The notes under the pieces were generated by a model that was given only the letters and a program-made list of their open reading frames with translations, ran no database searches and was not told the DNA's origin. The position numbers were made by a program, and so were the translations under genes. A stretch of DNA of 64,000 nucleotides. Origin: Saccharibacillus sacchari DSM 19268. Its GTDB lineage: Bacteria > Bacillota > Bacilli > Paenibacillales > Paenibacillaceae. Location of the stretch: contig NZ_KK073875.1 in assembly GCF_000585395.1 (NCBI RefSeq), forward strand, positions 4,580,298 through 4,644,297, given 5' to 3'. Of this stretch, positions 33,052 through 42,500 are shown in pieces; position 1 is the stretch's first letter, and each line of letters begins with the position of its first letter.

Positions 33052-34721
33052 TCGCGCTGCCCCTTTCCGACTGTAAAACCGATCACCGTGCCTTTATCCG
33101 CCCTGCGAATATTCACGCCTTCCCCGTAAATCAGCTTGAGTCGTTCGTGCACGTTCGACAGCCCGATTTTATTGGACGGCATGCTGCCGCTTTGGATGTG
33201 TTCCATCACGGACGGATCGATCCCCACACCCGTATCCGCGATTTCGAAGCGTACTTGGTCGCCTTCGTTTTTGACGCGGATCGTGACGATGCCTTTGCCT
33301 TTGTCTTTTAAAATACCGTGCACGATCGCGTTCTCGACCAGCGGCTGGATAATGAGGCTCGGAATTTTCACGTCCGTCTCGTCGTCGATATCGTACTCCA
33401 CCTGAAGGCGGTTGCCGAAGCGGGCTTTTTCGATCTCGACATAATCCTTCACCTGCTGAAGCTCGCGATGTACCTCGATTAACTCGTCATTCAGCTCCAG
33501 ATTATAACGCAGATAGCCGGACAAATTAATAATCAGCTCGCGCGCTTTGTCGGGATCGAGCCGGATCGACGAAGCAATCGCGTTCAGCGCGTTAAACAGG
33601 AAATGCGGACTGATCTTGGTCTGGAGCGCTTTGATCTCGGCTTTGTCCGCCATCGCTTTAATCTGCTCTACCCGGGACACCTCCATCAGCGTGGAAATAA
33701 TCTGCGACAAGCCCACGGCCAGTTCGCGCAGCGAATAGGTGATCTGATGCGCATGCCGATAATAGATTTTAAGCGCGCCGGTCACGACCCCTTTTTCCTG
33801 AAGCGGGATAATAATCATCGACTTGATCCACTCGTTGCGGTGATCCGCATCGTTGTTGCGTATCGTGATGCTTCCGCTTCGGATCGACTGCTTCGTTTCC
33901 TCCGTCATGATCTCGTGCCCGATATTATAGCGCTCCTGCCCGAAGCCCGAATACGCCAAAATATGACTGGTGTCCGTGATCGCTACCGCGTCCGCGCCGA
34001 TTTTTCGTTCGATGATCTCGCAAATTCGCAGCAGGGAAACGCTATCCACTTGACGAAAATACGGCAGCGTCTCGTTGGCGATGTCGAGCGCGAGTTTCGC
34101 CTGCTTGGCGGCCACGTTTTCTTTTTCCTCCTCGACGCTCTGCACCAGCATGACGATCAACCCGATCATCACCTGGGCCAAAATCATCGGTGCCGCGATT
34201 TTCGAAACGATATCCAGCCCCAGCTCATACGGTTCGGCCATCCACAAAATCAGCAGCATGGTCAAAGCTTCGCACAGCATTCCCGCGATAATGCCGTACA
34301 ACCAGCGTTTGCGCTTGGCGACGCGCAGATGGATCACACCGGAGACGCCTCCTGCCACAATGCTCGTAATCAGACAAGGCAATGCCGTCACGCCTCCGAT
34401 ATCGATCAGGTAACGGTGAACGCCCGCAATAATGCCTGTCACGATCCCGACCCAAGGGCCGAACAGCAGTCCTCCCGACATGATCGCCACGATGCGGACA
34501 TTCACGAGCGATCCTTCCACGCTGATGCCCATGTAGGTTCCGAAAATGGCAAACAACCCGAAAACGGCCGTAACCGTTACAAGATCCTGCGGACGATACT
34601 CTTCTTTTTGAAACACGGCTTTAAAGCGCGGGATGCGCGTGAGCACGAACAAACACATCAACAGCAGCGATCCCCGTTCGAACAACTGCAAAAAAATAGC
34701 CAGCGGATGCGTCGGGTCCAT
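33048..34721 (-). CDS. LytS-type sensor histidine kinase (557 aa)
   Basis: Start at ATG 34721 behind AAGGAGG; the longer frame overlaps a terminator. Residues 1-180 are the 5TM-LYT sensor with several membrane helices and conserved glycines ([29 protein letters not shown]). A GAF domain follows (about 200-330). The kinase core has the phospho-His motif [19 protein letters not shown] near residue 360, and an ATP-binding C-terminus with the N box ([11 protein letters not shown]) and G boxes (DTGVGIDP). This architecture is that of LytS/BtsS/YpdA-type sensors, several of which sense pyruvate. Confidence 0.92.
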   Translation of the reverse strand: MDPTHPLAIFLQLFERGSLLLMCLFVLTRIPRFKAVFQKEEYRPQDLVTVTAVFGLFAIFGTYMGISVEGSLVNVRIVAIMSGGLLFGPWVGIVTGIIAGVHRYLIDIGGVTALPCLITSIVAGGVSGVIHLRVAKRKRWLYGIIAGMLCEALTMLLILWMAEPYELGLDIVSKIAAPMILAQVMIGLIVMLVQSVEEEKENVAAKQAKLALDIANETLPYFRQVDSVSLLRICEIIERKIGADAVAITDTSHILAYSGFGQERYNIGHEIMTEETKQSIRSGSITIRNNDADHRNEWIKSMIIIPLQEKGVVTGALKIYYRHAHQITYSLRELAVGLSQIISTLMEVSRVEQIKAMADKAEIKALQTKISPHFLFNALNAIASSIRLDPDKARELIINLSGYLRYNLELNDELIEVHRELQQVKDYVEIEKARFGNRLQVEYDIDDETDVKIPSLIIQPLVENAIVHGILKDKGKGIVTIRVKNEGDQVRFEIADTGVGIDPSVMEHIQSGSMPSNKIGLSNVHERLKLIYGEGVNIRRADKGTVIGFTVGKGQRE

Positions 34722-34756
34722 AGCGAAAATTCCTCCTTCCGGTTTTTCCAAAAGCA

Positions 34757-34786
34757 AAACCGCCGGCTTGCCCGCCGACGGTTGAA
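34757..34786 (-). terminator. Possible terminator hairpin after the recG/LytS boundary
   Basis: AACCGCCGGC pairs with GCCG-CGGTT around TTGCCC, with A/T-rich flanks. It lies between recG and the LytS start and could end recG transcripts; the T run is modest. Confidence 0.55.
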
Positions 34787-34818
34787 AAACGATAATTTTA
34801 TGACCTATAAGCCCCGGC

Positions 34819-36870
34819 TTAGTCAATCAGCTCGCCGCGGAACTTCTCTTCCTTCTCCAAGTTGGCACGCAAGTTCTCGTAAGCGGGCGACGTCCAGAAA
34901 AACGAATCTTCAACCAGCTTCGCCGCATCGTCTCGCGCTTGCTCCAACACTTTGAAGTCGGCAACCATATCGGCCACTTTGAACTCTGGCAGACCGCTTT
35001 GCTTCGTGCCGAAAAATTCGCCGGGGCCGCGCAGCTCCAGATCGCGCCGTGAGACTTCGAACCCGTCGTTCGTGTCGGTCATGACGCCCATGCGCTGACG
35101 ACCCATTTCGGATTTCGGATCGGCAATCAATACGCAATACGATGCATGTTCGCCCCGTCCGACACGGCCGCGAAGCTGATGCAGTTGGGATAACCCGAAG
35201 CGGTCCGCGTCCATGATGACCATCAAGGTCGCATTCGGCACGTCGACCCCGACTTCGACTACTGTCGTCGATACCAACAACTGCGTATCTCCGGCATAAA
35301 ATTGACGCATCGTTTCTTCCTTCTCTGCCGCGTTCATGCGTCCGTGAAGCAGACCCACCTTGAATTCCGGCAGCGACTGGCTCATTTGCAGATGCAGGTC
35401 GATCGCATTTTGCACGTCGAGATTCTCCGATTCTTCGATCAACGGACAGATCATGTAAGCCTGCCGTCCTTGTCCCACCTCGCGGCGGATAAAGCCCAGC
35501 ACCCTCTCCATCATCTCGTGCTTGACCCAATACGTTTCGATCGGCACGCGGCCTTTCGGACGCTCGGCGATTGTCGAGACGTCCATATCGCCGAACGCCG
35601 TGATCGCAAGCGTCCGCGGAATCGGCGTGGCGGTCATGGTCAGCACGTCGGGATTATAACCTTTCCGACGCAAAACGCTGCGCTGATTAACGCCGAAGCG
35701 GTGCTGCTCGTCCGTCACGACAAGACCCAGCGAGCGGAAATTGACTTCTTCTTGAATCAGCGCATGCGTGCCGATCAGAATATCGATCAAGCCCATTTGC
35801 AGGCTCGCCAACAGATCTTTGCGCTTGCGTCCGGTGACGCTGCTGGTCAGCAAACCGACGGTGATACCGAAAGGCTCGAACATTTTTTGCAAGGAACGCG
35901 TGTGCTGCTCGGCCAAAATTTCAGTCGGAACCATCAATGCCCCCTGGAATCCGGAACGAACGGAAGTAAAGAGTGCGATCGCGGCGACTGCCGTCTTACC
36001 GGAGCCGACATCCCCCTGAAGCAAACGGTTCATGCTGGACTCGGAACGCATATCTTTTAAAATCTCCAATTCGACGTTCTTCTGCGCATCCGTCAATTCA
36101 AAAGGCAGACTGCGCACGAACTCGCGAATAACCGAGTTAGGCGTCGTATGCACCACGCCGTCACGGCGCTCGCGATTCAGGGAACGGTACGCCTGAAGCT
36201 TGAGCTGGAACAGGAACAATTCTTCATACACCATCCGTTTGCGTGCTTCCTGGCCTTCGGCAAGGTCGCCGGGCTGGTGCAGCAGGCGGATCGCTTGCGG
36301 ACGCGGCATCAGATCGTACTTTTTCACCAATACTTCCGGCAGCACTTCCTCAAGCTGATCGCCGTATTGGTCAAGCGCGCTTCCGATTGCTTTGCGCAGC
36401 GAATTCTGCGTCAGATCGCCGCCGATAGAGTAGACCGGTTGAAGCGATCCGCTGCGAATGACCCCGCGATCCGGAAATTCCGATTGCGTCACGTTCATCT
36501 GCAATCGGCGTCCGTCCCATTTGCCTGTCAGAATGATCTCGCGATCCAACTCCAGTTGATCCTTCAGATAATTGCGGTTAAACCATACGGCGGTAAACAT
36601 CGAATAATCGGCCAACACCTTGCAGCTCAGCTTCGTCTTTTTGCCGAAACGCTGCACGATCGGCATGCCGACGATTTTGGCCTGTACGGTTGCTTTGTCT
36701 CCGTCTTTGACGTCGCCAAGCGATTTTTGCCGGTAATCTTCGTAACGAAACGGGAAATATTCAATTAAGTCTTTGACGGTAAAAATGCCAACGGCGTGAA
36801 GCTCCTCCACTTTGCGAGCGCCCACACCGTTGACTTCTTTCACCGGGATTTGGTCCAGGTGTATATTCAT
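34819..36870 (-). CDS. recG: ATP-dependent DNA helicase RecG (683 aa)
   Basis: RecG reverses stalled replication forks and migrates Holliday junctions. The N-terminal wedge/OB domain (1-160, with [17 protein letters not shown]) is followed by the SF2 helicase core. Walker A is [13 protein letters not shown] near residue 290, the Walker B site is DEQHRFG (the DEQH box of RecG), motif III is TATPIPRT, and motifs V-VI are [13 protein letters not shown] and [15 protein letters not shown]. The ATG has AAGGGAG. Length and motif order are normal. It lies just downstream of the degV gene on the same strand. Confidence 0.96.
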   Translation of the reverse strand: MNIHLDQIPVKEVNGVGARKVEELHAVGIFTVKDLIEYFPFRYEDYRQKSLGDVKDGDKATVQAKIVGMPIVQRFGKKTKLSCKVLADYSMFTAVWFNRNYLKDQLELDREIILTGKWDGRRLQMNVTQSEFPDRGVIRSGSLQPVYSIGGDLTQNSLRKAIGSALDQYGDQLEEVLPEVLVKKYDLMPRPQAIRLLHQPGDLAEGQEARKRMVYEELFLFQLKLQAYRSLNRERRDGVVHTTPNSVIREFVRSLPFELTDAQKNVELEILKDMRSESSMNRLLQGDVGSGKTAVAAIALFTSVRSGFQGALMVPTEILAEQHTRSLQKMFEPFGITVGLLTSSVTGRKRKDLLASLQMGLIDILIGTHALIQEEVNFRSLGLVVTDEQHRFGVNQRSVLRRKGYNPDVLTMTATPIPRTLAITAFGDMDVSTIAERPKGRVPIETYWVKHEMMERVLGFIRREVGQGRQAYMICPLIEESENLDVQNAIDLHLQMSQSLPEFKVGLLHGRMNAAEKEETMRQFYAGDTQLLVSTTVVEVGVDVPNATLMVIMDADRFGLSQLHQLRGRVGRGEHASYCVLIADPKSEMGRQRMGVMTDTNDGFEVSRRDLELRGPGEFFGTKQSGLPEFKVADMVADFKVLEQARDDAAKLVEDSFFWTSPAYENLRANLEKEEKFRGELID

Positions 36871-36881
36871 TGCGCTCTCCC

Positions 36882-37745
36882 TTATTTAACGGAAGGCCAG
36901 ATATAGATCGCGTTGCAGCCCGGTCCGACATGCGTACCGACCACGGAACCGATATGCGAGTAGACGACATTGCCGACCTCGAAATGCTGACGCAGCAGTT
37001 CAAGGATTTCGTCGGCGGATTCAGGTTTTACCGTATGGCCGATGGCCACGTCGACTTTACCCGCGCTGCCGAGCTCTTGTTTAAACAGTTCCACGACCCG
37101 AGCCAAAGCTTTCTTGCGTCCTCTGGCCTTCTCTACCGCGTAAATGACGCCTTCCTTGTCGATGGACAGGATCGGCTTGATGTTCAGCAAAGTGCCCAGC
37201 ACGGCTGCCGCACGGCCGATACGACCGCCTTTTTGCAAATACTCCAGCGTGTCGACGAGGAAGTACAAGCTTCTCGCCGATTGAAGATGTTCCACTTCGG
37301 CTTGAATATCCTGCGGCGAAGCCCCGTTCTGCGCCATCTCTGCCGCACGAACCACCATCAAGCCAAACCCGTAAGAAGCGGATCGCGAATCGATCAGGGT
37401 AATATCCGCGTCCTCGTTTTCCAGCATCGACTTTCCGAGCGTCGCCGACTGGAACGTCCCGCTCATTCCCGTCGAGATATGAATCGAAACGATCGGCGCT
37501 CCCGGATGCTGCTCCAGCACGCGCTGGTAAGCCTCGGTGAATTCAATCGGCGAAGGCTGCGATGTCGTCGGCAATTTGTCGGCGGCAACAAGGCGCTGAT
37601 AGAATTCCGGGGCTTTGATATCAACGCCGTCCAGCAGCGCCGTATCGCCGAACATGACTTTGAGCGGTACAACGACAATGCCGAGGCGTTCGATCAGTTC
37701 TTCGGGAATATCGGATGTGCTGTCGGTTACGATAATCGGATTCAT
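36882..37745 (-). CDS. DegV/FakB fatty-acid-binding protein (287 aa)
   Basis: DegV-family fold with PIIVTDSTSDIP at the N-terminus, PTTSQPSP near residue 90, VSIHISTGMSGTFQSA near 115 and a C-terminal GVG-like IGSVVGTHVGPG. These proteins bind a fatty acid so that the kinase FakA can phosphorylate it. The FakA gene is directly upstream on the same strand (38001-39779), so the pair makes functional sense. I start at ATG 37745; GTG three codons earlier is an alternative. It is followed by recG after 11 bases. Confidence 0.88.
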   Translation of the reverse strand: MNPIIVTDSTSDIPEELIERLGIVVVPLKVMFGDTALLDGVDIKAPEFYQRLVAADKLPTTSQPSPIEFTEAYQRVLEQHPGAPIVSIHISTGMSGTFQSATLGKSMLENEDADITLIDSRSASYGFGLMVVRAAEMAQNGASPQDIQAEVEHLQSARSLYFLVDTLEYLQKGGRIGRAAAVLGTLLNIKPILSIDKEGVIYAVEKARGRKKALARVVELFKQELGSAGKVDVAIGHTVKPESADEILELLRQHFEVGNVVYSHIGSVVGTHVGPGCNAIYIWPSVK

Positions 37746-37787
37746 GAGGGTCACCGTCCTTTAAGTTAGGGGCAGCGGCCTAAGGCT

Positions 37788-37906
37788 GGCCGGAATTCTT
37801 TTTTGAAAGTCCTGTTCGATTGCATGGAGAAGCCAAAAGGACTGCGGGTACATTTCGTCCCAGGCGACTTCGATGAATCGAAAAGACTTTCAAAGCAATT
37901 CCGGCC
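37788..37906. repeat. Large imperfect palindrome between fakA and degV
   Basis: GGCCGGAATT (37788-37797) pairs with AATTCCGGCC (37897-37906), then TTGAAAGTC with GACTTTCAA and CGATT with AATCG. The stem totals about 24 pairs around a 50-base loop. It is not the A/B repeat sequence but has the same nested plan. It may affect readthrough between fakA and degV. No other feature is visible in 37746-38000. Confidence 0.75.
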
Positions 37907-38000
37907 TTTTACGGCCGATTAGGGTGTAGCGGGAAGAATTAAAAGCTAGGTATGTGCTGGAAAGCAGGCCAGCCCATGACGCTTTCATCGTTTTATTCGG

Positions 38001-39779
38001 TTAAGCTTCGACCGAGAACATGTAATCGTAGACCGGTTGGCCGCCGGTGTGGAATTCGACTTCGGCGTCCGGGTACTGTTCGGTCAGCCATTCGGCCAGC
38101 TCGGCGGTTTCGGATTCGGAAGCATCCTGGCCGGTGAGCAGGGTGATGACTTCGTCGCCGCTTTCGACCATGGCCGCCAGCAGGTTTTTGCTGGTTGTCA
38201 GGCGGTCTTCGGCCGTGGCGACGATCTTGGAGTTGAAGATGCCGATATAATGGCCGGCCGTGATCTCCAGGTCGTCGAACGTCGTATCGCGCACGGCGTG
38301 CGTGATCTGGCCCGTTTTCACGTGTTTGATCGCTTCGTTCATCTGCTCGGCATTGGCTTCCGGAGATTCTTCTTCCTGGAAAGCCAACGCCGCGGCGATG
38401 CCCTGCGGGATGCTCTTGCACGGAACGACGGTAATCTGACGTTCGCCTTCGAGCAGATCGCGGGCCTGCTGGGCAGCAAGAACGATGTTCGAGTTGTTCG
38501 GCAGCAGGAAGATGTGTTGGGCGGACAACTGGCCGATCGCGTTTACGAAGTCTTCGGTGCTCGGGTTCATCGTTTGTCCCCCGGACAATACGATATCGAC
38601 GCCGAGGCTTTTGAAGATCTCTTCGATGCCCGCTCCGCTGGCGACCGCGATAAAGCCGTAAGGCGCCACTTCGTCGGCAGGCAAAGCCGAGAGTTCTTCG
38701 GGAGCCGGAGTCGGTGCCGGAATATCGGCGAACAATTCCGGCGGAGCTGCGCCGTCCATGCCCGCGTGGAGCAAGTCGCGATGCTGCTCGCGCATGTTCA
38801 GGATATGAATTTGCGTGATTTCCCCGTAACGCAGCGCAAGCGTCATCACTTCGCCGGGCGTTTTGGAGTGAACGTGGACTTTAACAATGTCATCGTCCGC
38901 AATGATGATGATGGAATCTCCGTTGACGGACAGCGCTTTCCGGAAAGCTTCTTCGTCGAAGAAATCCCGTGGGCCGTCGCCCAGTCCGCGGTTGATGAAA
39001 AATTCCATGTCGTACAGGAATTCGATATTTTCGGTTTCCAGTTGAGCCTGGGCGGACGCTTGGATATGCGAAGCTTGGGCTGCGGCGGCAGCTGCCGGAA
39101 CCGCAGGCTTGGCATTCGTCGAAGCGCTCGTTGCAGACGGACGGGCCGATTCTGCCGATGCTCCATTTTCCAGATAATCCAGGAAGCCTTCGTAAATATA
39201 AACAAGGCCTTGACCGCCCGAGTCCACAACGCCGACCTGCTTCAACACGGGAAGCTGTTCCGGTGTACGGTCAAGCGCATATTGAGCCTTAGCAAGCACT
39301 TCGCGCATTAGTTCCACAACATCCGTCGTGCGGCGCGCATAGGCAGCCGCGTGCTTGGCTGCTTCTTTGGCAACAGTCAGAATCGTGCCTTCGACCGGCT
39401 TTACGACAGCTTTGTAGGCGGTTTCTACGCCAATTTGAAGCGCCGCCGCGAATTGAATCGCATTCAGTTCCTGATGCGAAGCCGCATAACGGCCAAATCC
39501 CCGGAACAACTGCGACAAAATCACGCCGGAATTGCCGCGTGCTCCCATCAATAGTCCTTTGGACAAAATGGTTGCCGACTGGCCGATCGACGCCGAGCTT
39601 CGCTCGCGAAGTTCGGTTACCCCCGCCGTCATCGTCAAATTCATGTTCGTGCCCGTGTCGCCGTCCGGCACCGGGAATACGTTCAACGCATTCACATGCT
39701 CCGCCTGACGCGAAAGTTTCTCCGCACCGGCCAATACCATGCCCGTAAAATCAGTTCCGTTAATCGAACGCCTGCTCAA
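38001..39779 (-). CDS. fakA: Fatty acid kinase catalytic subunit FakA (592 aa)
   Basis: Known in Bacillus as YloV. FakA transfers phosphate from ATP to a fatty acid bound to a DegV/FakB protein, so that exogenous fatty acid can enter lipid synthesis. The N-terminal DAK2-type ATP-binding domain includes NVFPVPDGDTGTNMNLTM and the GARGNSGVILSQL loop. The C-terminal part has the FakA catalytic/regulatory domain with VASGAGIEEIFKSLG and GGQTMNPST. The start is TTG at 39779 (AAGGGG upstream), which aligns with the known MxxRxxxGxxF start of the family. The Asp23/YloU gene usual between rpmB and fakA is absent here. Confidence 0.93.
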   Translation of the reverse strand: MSRRSINGTDFTGMVLAGAEKLSRQAEHVNALNVFPVPDGDTGTNMNLTMTAGVTELRERSSASIGQSATILSKGLLMGARGNSGVILSQLFRGFGRYAASHQELNAIQFAAALQIGVETAYKAVVKPVEGTILTVAKEAAKHAAAYARRTTDVVELMREVLAKAQYALDRTPEQLPVLKQVGVVDSGGQGLVYIYEGFLDYLENGASAESARPSATSASTNAKPAVPAAAAAAQASHIQASAQAQLETENIEFLYDMEFFINRGLGDGPRDFFDEEAFRKALSVNGDSIIIIADDDIVKVHVHSKTPGEVMTLALRYGEITQIHILNMREQHRDLLHAGMDGAAPPELFADIPAPTPAPEELSALPADEVAPYGFIAVASGAGIEEIFKSLGVDIVLSGGQTMNPSTEDFVNAIGQLSAQHIFLLPNNSNIVLAAQQARDLLEGERQITVVPCKSIPQGIAAALAFQEEESPEANAEQMNEAIKHVKTGQITHAVRDTTFDDLEITAGHYIGIFNSKIVATAEDRLTTSKNLLAAMVESGDEVITLLTGQDASESETAELAEWLTEQYPDAEVEFHTGGQPVYDYMFSVEA

Positions 39780-40023
39780 TGAAAATTCCCCTTCCTCAAA
39801 CCTACTGGATACGCAAACGCCGAAATTCGGAAACGTCCGCTTTCTATTCAATGTCTAAACCCGTACATGCACTCGCTCATGCTCGCTTGCCCATGCTTAT
39901 CATGCGCGCATCGGAAACCAGGTTTCCGTCCCCCGCGGTAATGTACAGGCTCTTATAACCGATATTACCCACCCTTTGCCGGATCCATACAGGTAACTAC
40001 GTTTATACTCCCACACATCATGA

Positions 40024-40072
40024 GCCTTTTGCAAAATCCGGGCAATGTTTCAAAGCAGATTTTGCAAAAGGC
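40024..40072. repeat. Perfect 15-bp inverted repeat in the fakA-rpmB intergenic region
   Basis: GCCTTTTGCAAAATC and GATTTTGCAAAAGGC are exact reverse complements separated by 19 bases. Each arm itself contains TTTTGCAAAA. There is no T run, so a terminator is unlikely. Apart from this and the rpmB promoter, 39780-40198 holds only a small hairpin (GGAAACC-A-GGTTTCC near 39917) and no gene. Confidence 0.8.
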
Positions 40073-40128
40073 CCCACCTAATATTGTACTATAAGCTTAC
40101 GTAGAAATAAATAAAGTTTTTAGAACCG

Positions 40129-40158
40129 TTGACGGAGCTTTTTTTGTTGTGTTATGAT
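40129..40158 (+). promoter_or_regulatory. Probable SigA promoter of rpmB
   Basis: TTGACG (40129-40134) and TATGAT (40153-40158) are separated by 18 bp. The -10 box is about 40 bases upstream of the ATG, leaving room for the AAGGAGGTG site. Confidence 0.7.
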
Positions 40159-40198
40159 GTTTGAAGTGTTGTTTGATCTAAGCAAGGAGGTGTCATTC

Positions 40199-40387
40199 AT
40201 GGCTCGCAGATGTTTTGTATCGGGTAAAAAACCAAGCACCGGCAACAACGTTTCCCACGCTAACAACCGCAACCGTCGTACTTGGGGAGTTAACGTCCAA
40301 AAGGTTCGCATCCTCGTAAACGGCAAACCGAAACGCGTATACGTTAGCACCCGTGCTCTTAAATCGGGTAAAGTAACTCGCGTTTAA
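40199..40387 (+). CDS. rpmB: Large ribosomal subunit protein bL28 (62 aa)
   Basis: The whole protein matches bL28: [20 protein letters not shown] at the start, [12 protein letters not shown] in the middle and the [10 protein letters not shown] end. The N-terminal Cys stands alone, so this is not the zinc-binding four-cysteine form. The ATG is at 40199 with AAGGAGGTG at seven bases. It is transcribed away from the surrounding minus-strand genes, has its own promoter and is followed by a terminator. It binds near the exit region of the 50S subunit. Confidence 0.97.
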   Translation: MARRCFVSGKKPSTGNNVSHANNRNRRTWGVNVQKVRILVNGKPKRVYVSTRALKSGKVTRV

Positions 40388-40404
40388 TCCAGATATAGAC
40401 GAGA

Positions 40405-40432
40405 AAGCACCTTCTTTGGAAGGTGTTTTTTA
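40405..40432 (+). terminator. Terminator of rpmB
   Basis: GCACCTTC-TTTG-GAAGGTGT followed by T6, 20 bases after the rpmB stop. Confidence 0.9.
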
Positions 40433-40500
40433 GTTTATGTCTTTCATGCGTCCATATTGTCGCATGAATGCTTCGAACCACAATTCATGGCATGCAAACA

Positions 40501-40541
40501 AGCCGCAGCGGTTCTCCGATCGAGAACCCTGCGGCTTATTT
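40501..40541 (-). terminator. Terminator of the rpe operon
   Basis: AAGCCGCAG and GGTTCTC pair with GAGAACC and TGCGGCTT around CGATC. The minus strand continues CTTGTTTG. It is located about 50 bases after the small membrane-protein gene. Confidence 0.8.
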
Positions 40542-40590
40542 GTCCGATCCGGCAGGATATCGCGTTCCTGCCCATCCATGAACTTTTTCC

Positions 40591-40845
40591 TTAAATCAGG
40601 CCCATCCGATAACGAATCGACGCAATCAATACCGTGAAGAACAAGAAGTACACGACTACAAAAACGATAAACATAATCTTCGGTCCCCGCTCTTCGAGCT
40701 TTCGGAAATACCAGACTACCAAACCCGCGGCAAGCAGACCCACCAATGCGTTAAAAGGCACCGGCAGAAAAGCGAAAACCGCGATCAGCAGCCCGACGAC
40801 CGAAGTAATAAGCGCAAGCATCAGCGTGGATTTAAAATTGTTCAT
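40591..40845 (-). CDS. Small membrane protein, end of the rsgA-rpe operon (84 aa)
   Basis: I do not recognise the family. Three hydrophobic segments (about 7-27, 30-45 and 58-76) make up most of the protein, with a charged loop (FRKLEERGPK) between the second and third. Its ATG overlaps the rpe stop (ATGA), so it is translationally coupled to rpe. Gram-positive neighbours at this locus often include small proteins such as SpoVM, but this one is longer and clearly polytopic, so it is not SpoVM. Confidence 0.75.
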   Translation of the reverse strand: MNNFKSTLMLALITSVVGLLIAVFAFLPVPFNALVGLLAAGLVVWYFRKLEERGPKIMFIVFVVVYFLFFTVLIASIRYRMGLI

Positions 40846-41507
40846 ACGCCTTGCTCCGCACTCTCGCGAATCGTTCGGATAGCCCCCGCACGATCTTCGG
40901 CTCCGTATACGGCGCTTCCTGCAACAAGGACGTCCGCGCCTGCCGCAACGACTTTCGCCGCCGTGTCTGCCGCAATGCCCCCGTCTACTTCGATATGCAA
41001 TCCGGTCAACCCGAGCGAATTCGCCAGTTTCCGGGTCTCCCGAATCTTCTCTACCGTACGTTCGATGAACGCCTGCCCCCCGAAGCCCGGGTTAACGGTC
41101 ATGATCAACACCAGATCCAGATCTTCCAATACTTCGCGGATCGCCGACACCGGCGTACCAGGATTGAGCGCTACGCCGGCTTTGACGCCTTGCTCTTTGA
41201 TCAAATGCACGACGCGATGCAAGTGGACGCACGCTTCAGCGTGCACCGTAATGATCGAAGCTCCTGCTTTGGCGAATTCCGGTATGTAATTTTCCGGATT
41301 TTCGATCATCAAATGAACATCAAGCGGCAGTTTGGTATGCGGCGCGATCGAACGCATAATCGGCGCGCCGAATGAAATGTTCGGAACGAAATGCCCGTCC
41401 ATAACGTCGACATGCAGCCAATCCGCACCGCCGTTTTCCACTTCCGCAACGTCGACTCCAAGCTTTGAAAAATCCGCGGATAATATCGAAGGAGCAATCA
41501 ACACCAT
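40842..41507 (-). CDS. rpe: Ribulose-phosphate 3-epimerase (221 aa)
   Basis: Interconverts ribulose-5-phosphate and xylulose-5-phosphate in the pentose phosphate pathway. TIM-barrel with IAPSILSADFSKLG at the N-terminus, the metal site HVDVMDGHFVPNISFG, HLMIENPE, the MTVNPGFGGQAFI loop and EVDGGI with the second catalytic Asp. The GGAGG site is 8 bases before the ATG. Position directly after rsgA is conserved in Bacillus relatives. Full length and intact. Confidence 0.96.
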   Translation of the reverse strand: MVLIAPSILSADFSKLGVDVAEVENGGADWLHVDVMDGHFVPNISFGAPIMRSIAPHTKLPLDVHLMIENPENYIPEFAKAGASIITVHAEACVHLHRVVHLIKEQGVKAGVALNPGTPVSAIREVLEDLDLVLIMTVNPGFGGQAFIERTVEKIRETRKLANSLGLTGLHIEVDGGIAADTAAKVVAAGADVLVAGSAVYGAEDRAGAIRTIRESAEQGV

Positions 41508-41509
41508 AT

Positions 41510-42418
41510 TCAGTACCTCCGTTTTTTATCTTTCATTTCCTGGTAAAAAGCAGCGTAATGCTTGTAACGACTTTCGGCGACTTCGCCTGCTGCCAGCGCT
41601 TCGCGCACCTTGCAGCCCGGTTCGTGCAGATGCGTGCAGCCGCGGAATTTGCAGCCTTCCGACAGCTCGGCGAATTCCCGGAAACAGCTTCCGAGTTCCT
41701 CGACGCCCAGCTCCAGAAAATCAAGTTGGCTGAATCCCGGCGTATCCGCGATATAACCTCCGTTTCCGAGCTCCACCAATTCGACGTGCCTTGTGGTATG
41801 TCGACCTCGTCCCAACCGCAAACTGATTTCGCTGGTGAGCAGGTCGAGCTTTGGAAACATCGCGTTCAGCAGCGAAGACTTGCCGACGCCCGATTGACCG
41901 GAAAAGACGCTGATTTCGCCTTGCAGACGCTCGCGCAGCTGATCCGCTCCCACGCCTTGCGGAGAACTGGTTTCCAGCACTTCGTAGCCGATCGACGTGT
42001 ACAACACCTTCGCGTTTTCGACAGCTTCTCGCGCAGCCGTATCGTCTTCATCGATCAAATCCATTTTGGTCAGACAAATCAGCGCGTCCAGGCCCTCGTG
42101 TTCGATATGCACCAAAAATTTGTCAAGGAGATTGAGACTCAGATCCGGTTCCTTAACCGAAAATACCAGCACGGCCAGATTGACGTTGGCAACCTGCGGA
42201 CGAATCAGTTCCGTCGAACGCGGATGGATCTCGGTTACCGTTCCTTCCCCGTTTTCGGTCAGTACATAAGTCACGCGATCCCCGACTAACGGAGATTTCC
42301 CTTTGATTCGAAATACGCCTCTGGCCCGACATTGAACCGAAGCCTCTCCGGGCAATGCTTCGTCGTCCTTCACGTAATAATAACCGCTTAATGCCTTCAC
42401 AATTAAACCTTCTGGCAT
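41510..42418 (-). CDS. rsgA: Ribosome small-subunit GTPase RsgA (302 aa)
   Basis: A circularly permuted GTPase that assists late 30S assembly. An OB fold forms the N-terminus (GLIVKALSGYYYV). The GTPase motifs occur in permuted order: LTKMDL (G4-like) near residue 120, GQSGVGKSSLLNA (G1) near 168, and DTPGFSQLD (G3) near 220. The C-terminal zinc knuckle is GCKFRGCTHLHEPGC. It lies between prkC and rpe, its usual position. A short GC hairpin lies between prkC and this gene (42451-42470). Confidence 0.96.
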   Translation of the reverse strand: MPEGLIVKALSGYYYVKDDEALPGEASVQCRARGVFRIKGKSPLVGDRVTYVLTENGEGTVTEIHPRSTELIRPQVANVNLAVLVFSVKEPDLSLNLLDKFLVHIEHEGLDALICLTKMDLIDEDDTAAREAVENAKVLYTSIGYEVLETSSPQGVGADQLRERLQGEISVFSGQSGVGKSSLLNAMFPKLDLLTSEISLRLGRGRHTTRHVELVELGNGGYIADTPGFSQLDFLELGVEELGSCFREFAELSEGCKFRGCTHLHEPGCKVREALAAGEVAESRYKHYAAFYQEMKDKKRRY

Positions 42419-42500
42419 GCTTCACCTTCCTTTGCCTTAAAGCGGAAGCGGGCCGGACTTTCGTCCGGCCTCGCCTGTCCGCTTGATTATTTATTCATCG

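Noticed and set aside
39351..39748. Short plus-strand frames opposite fakA
   Set aside because: Shadows of the conserved DAK2 domain; considered only while searching for the missing Asp23 gene.
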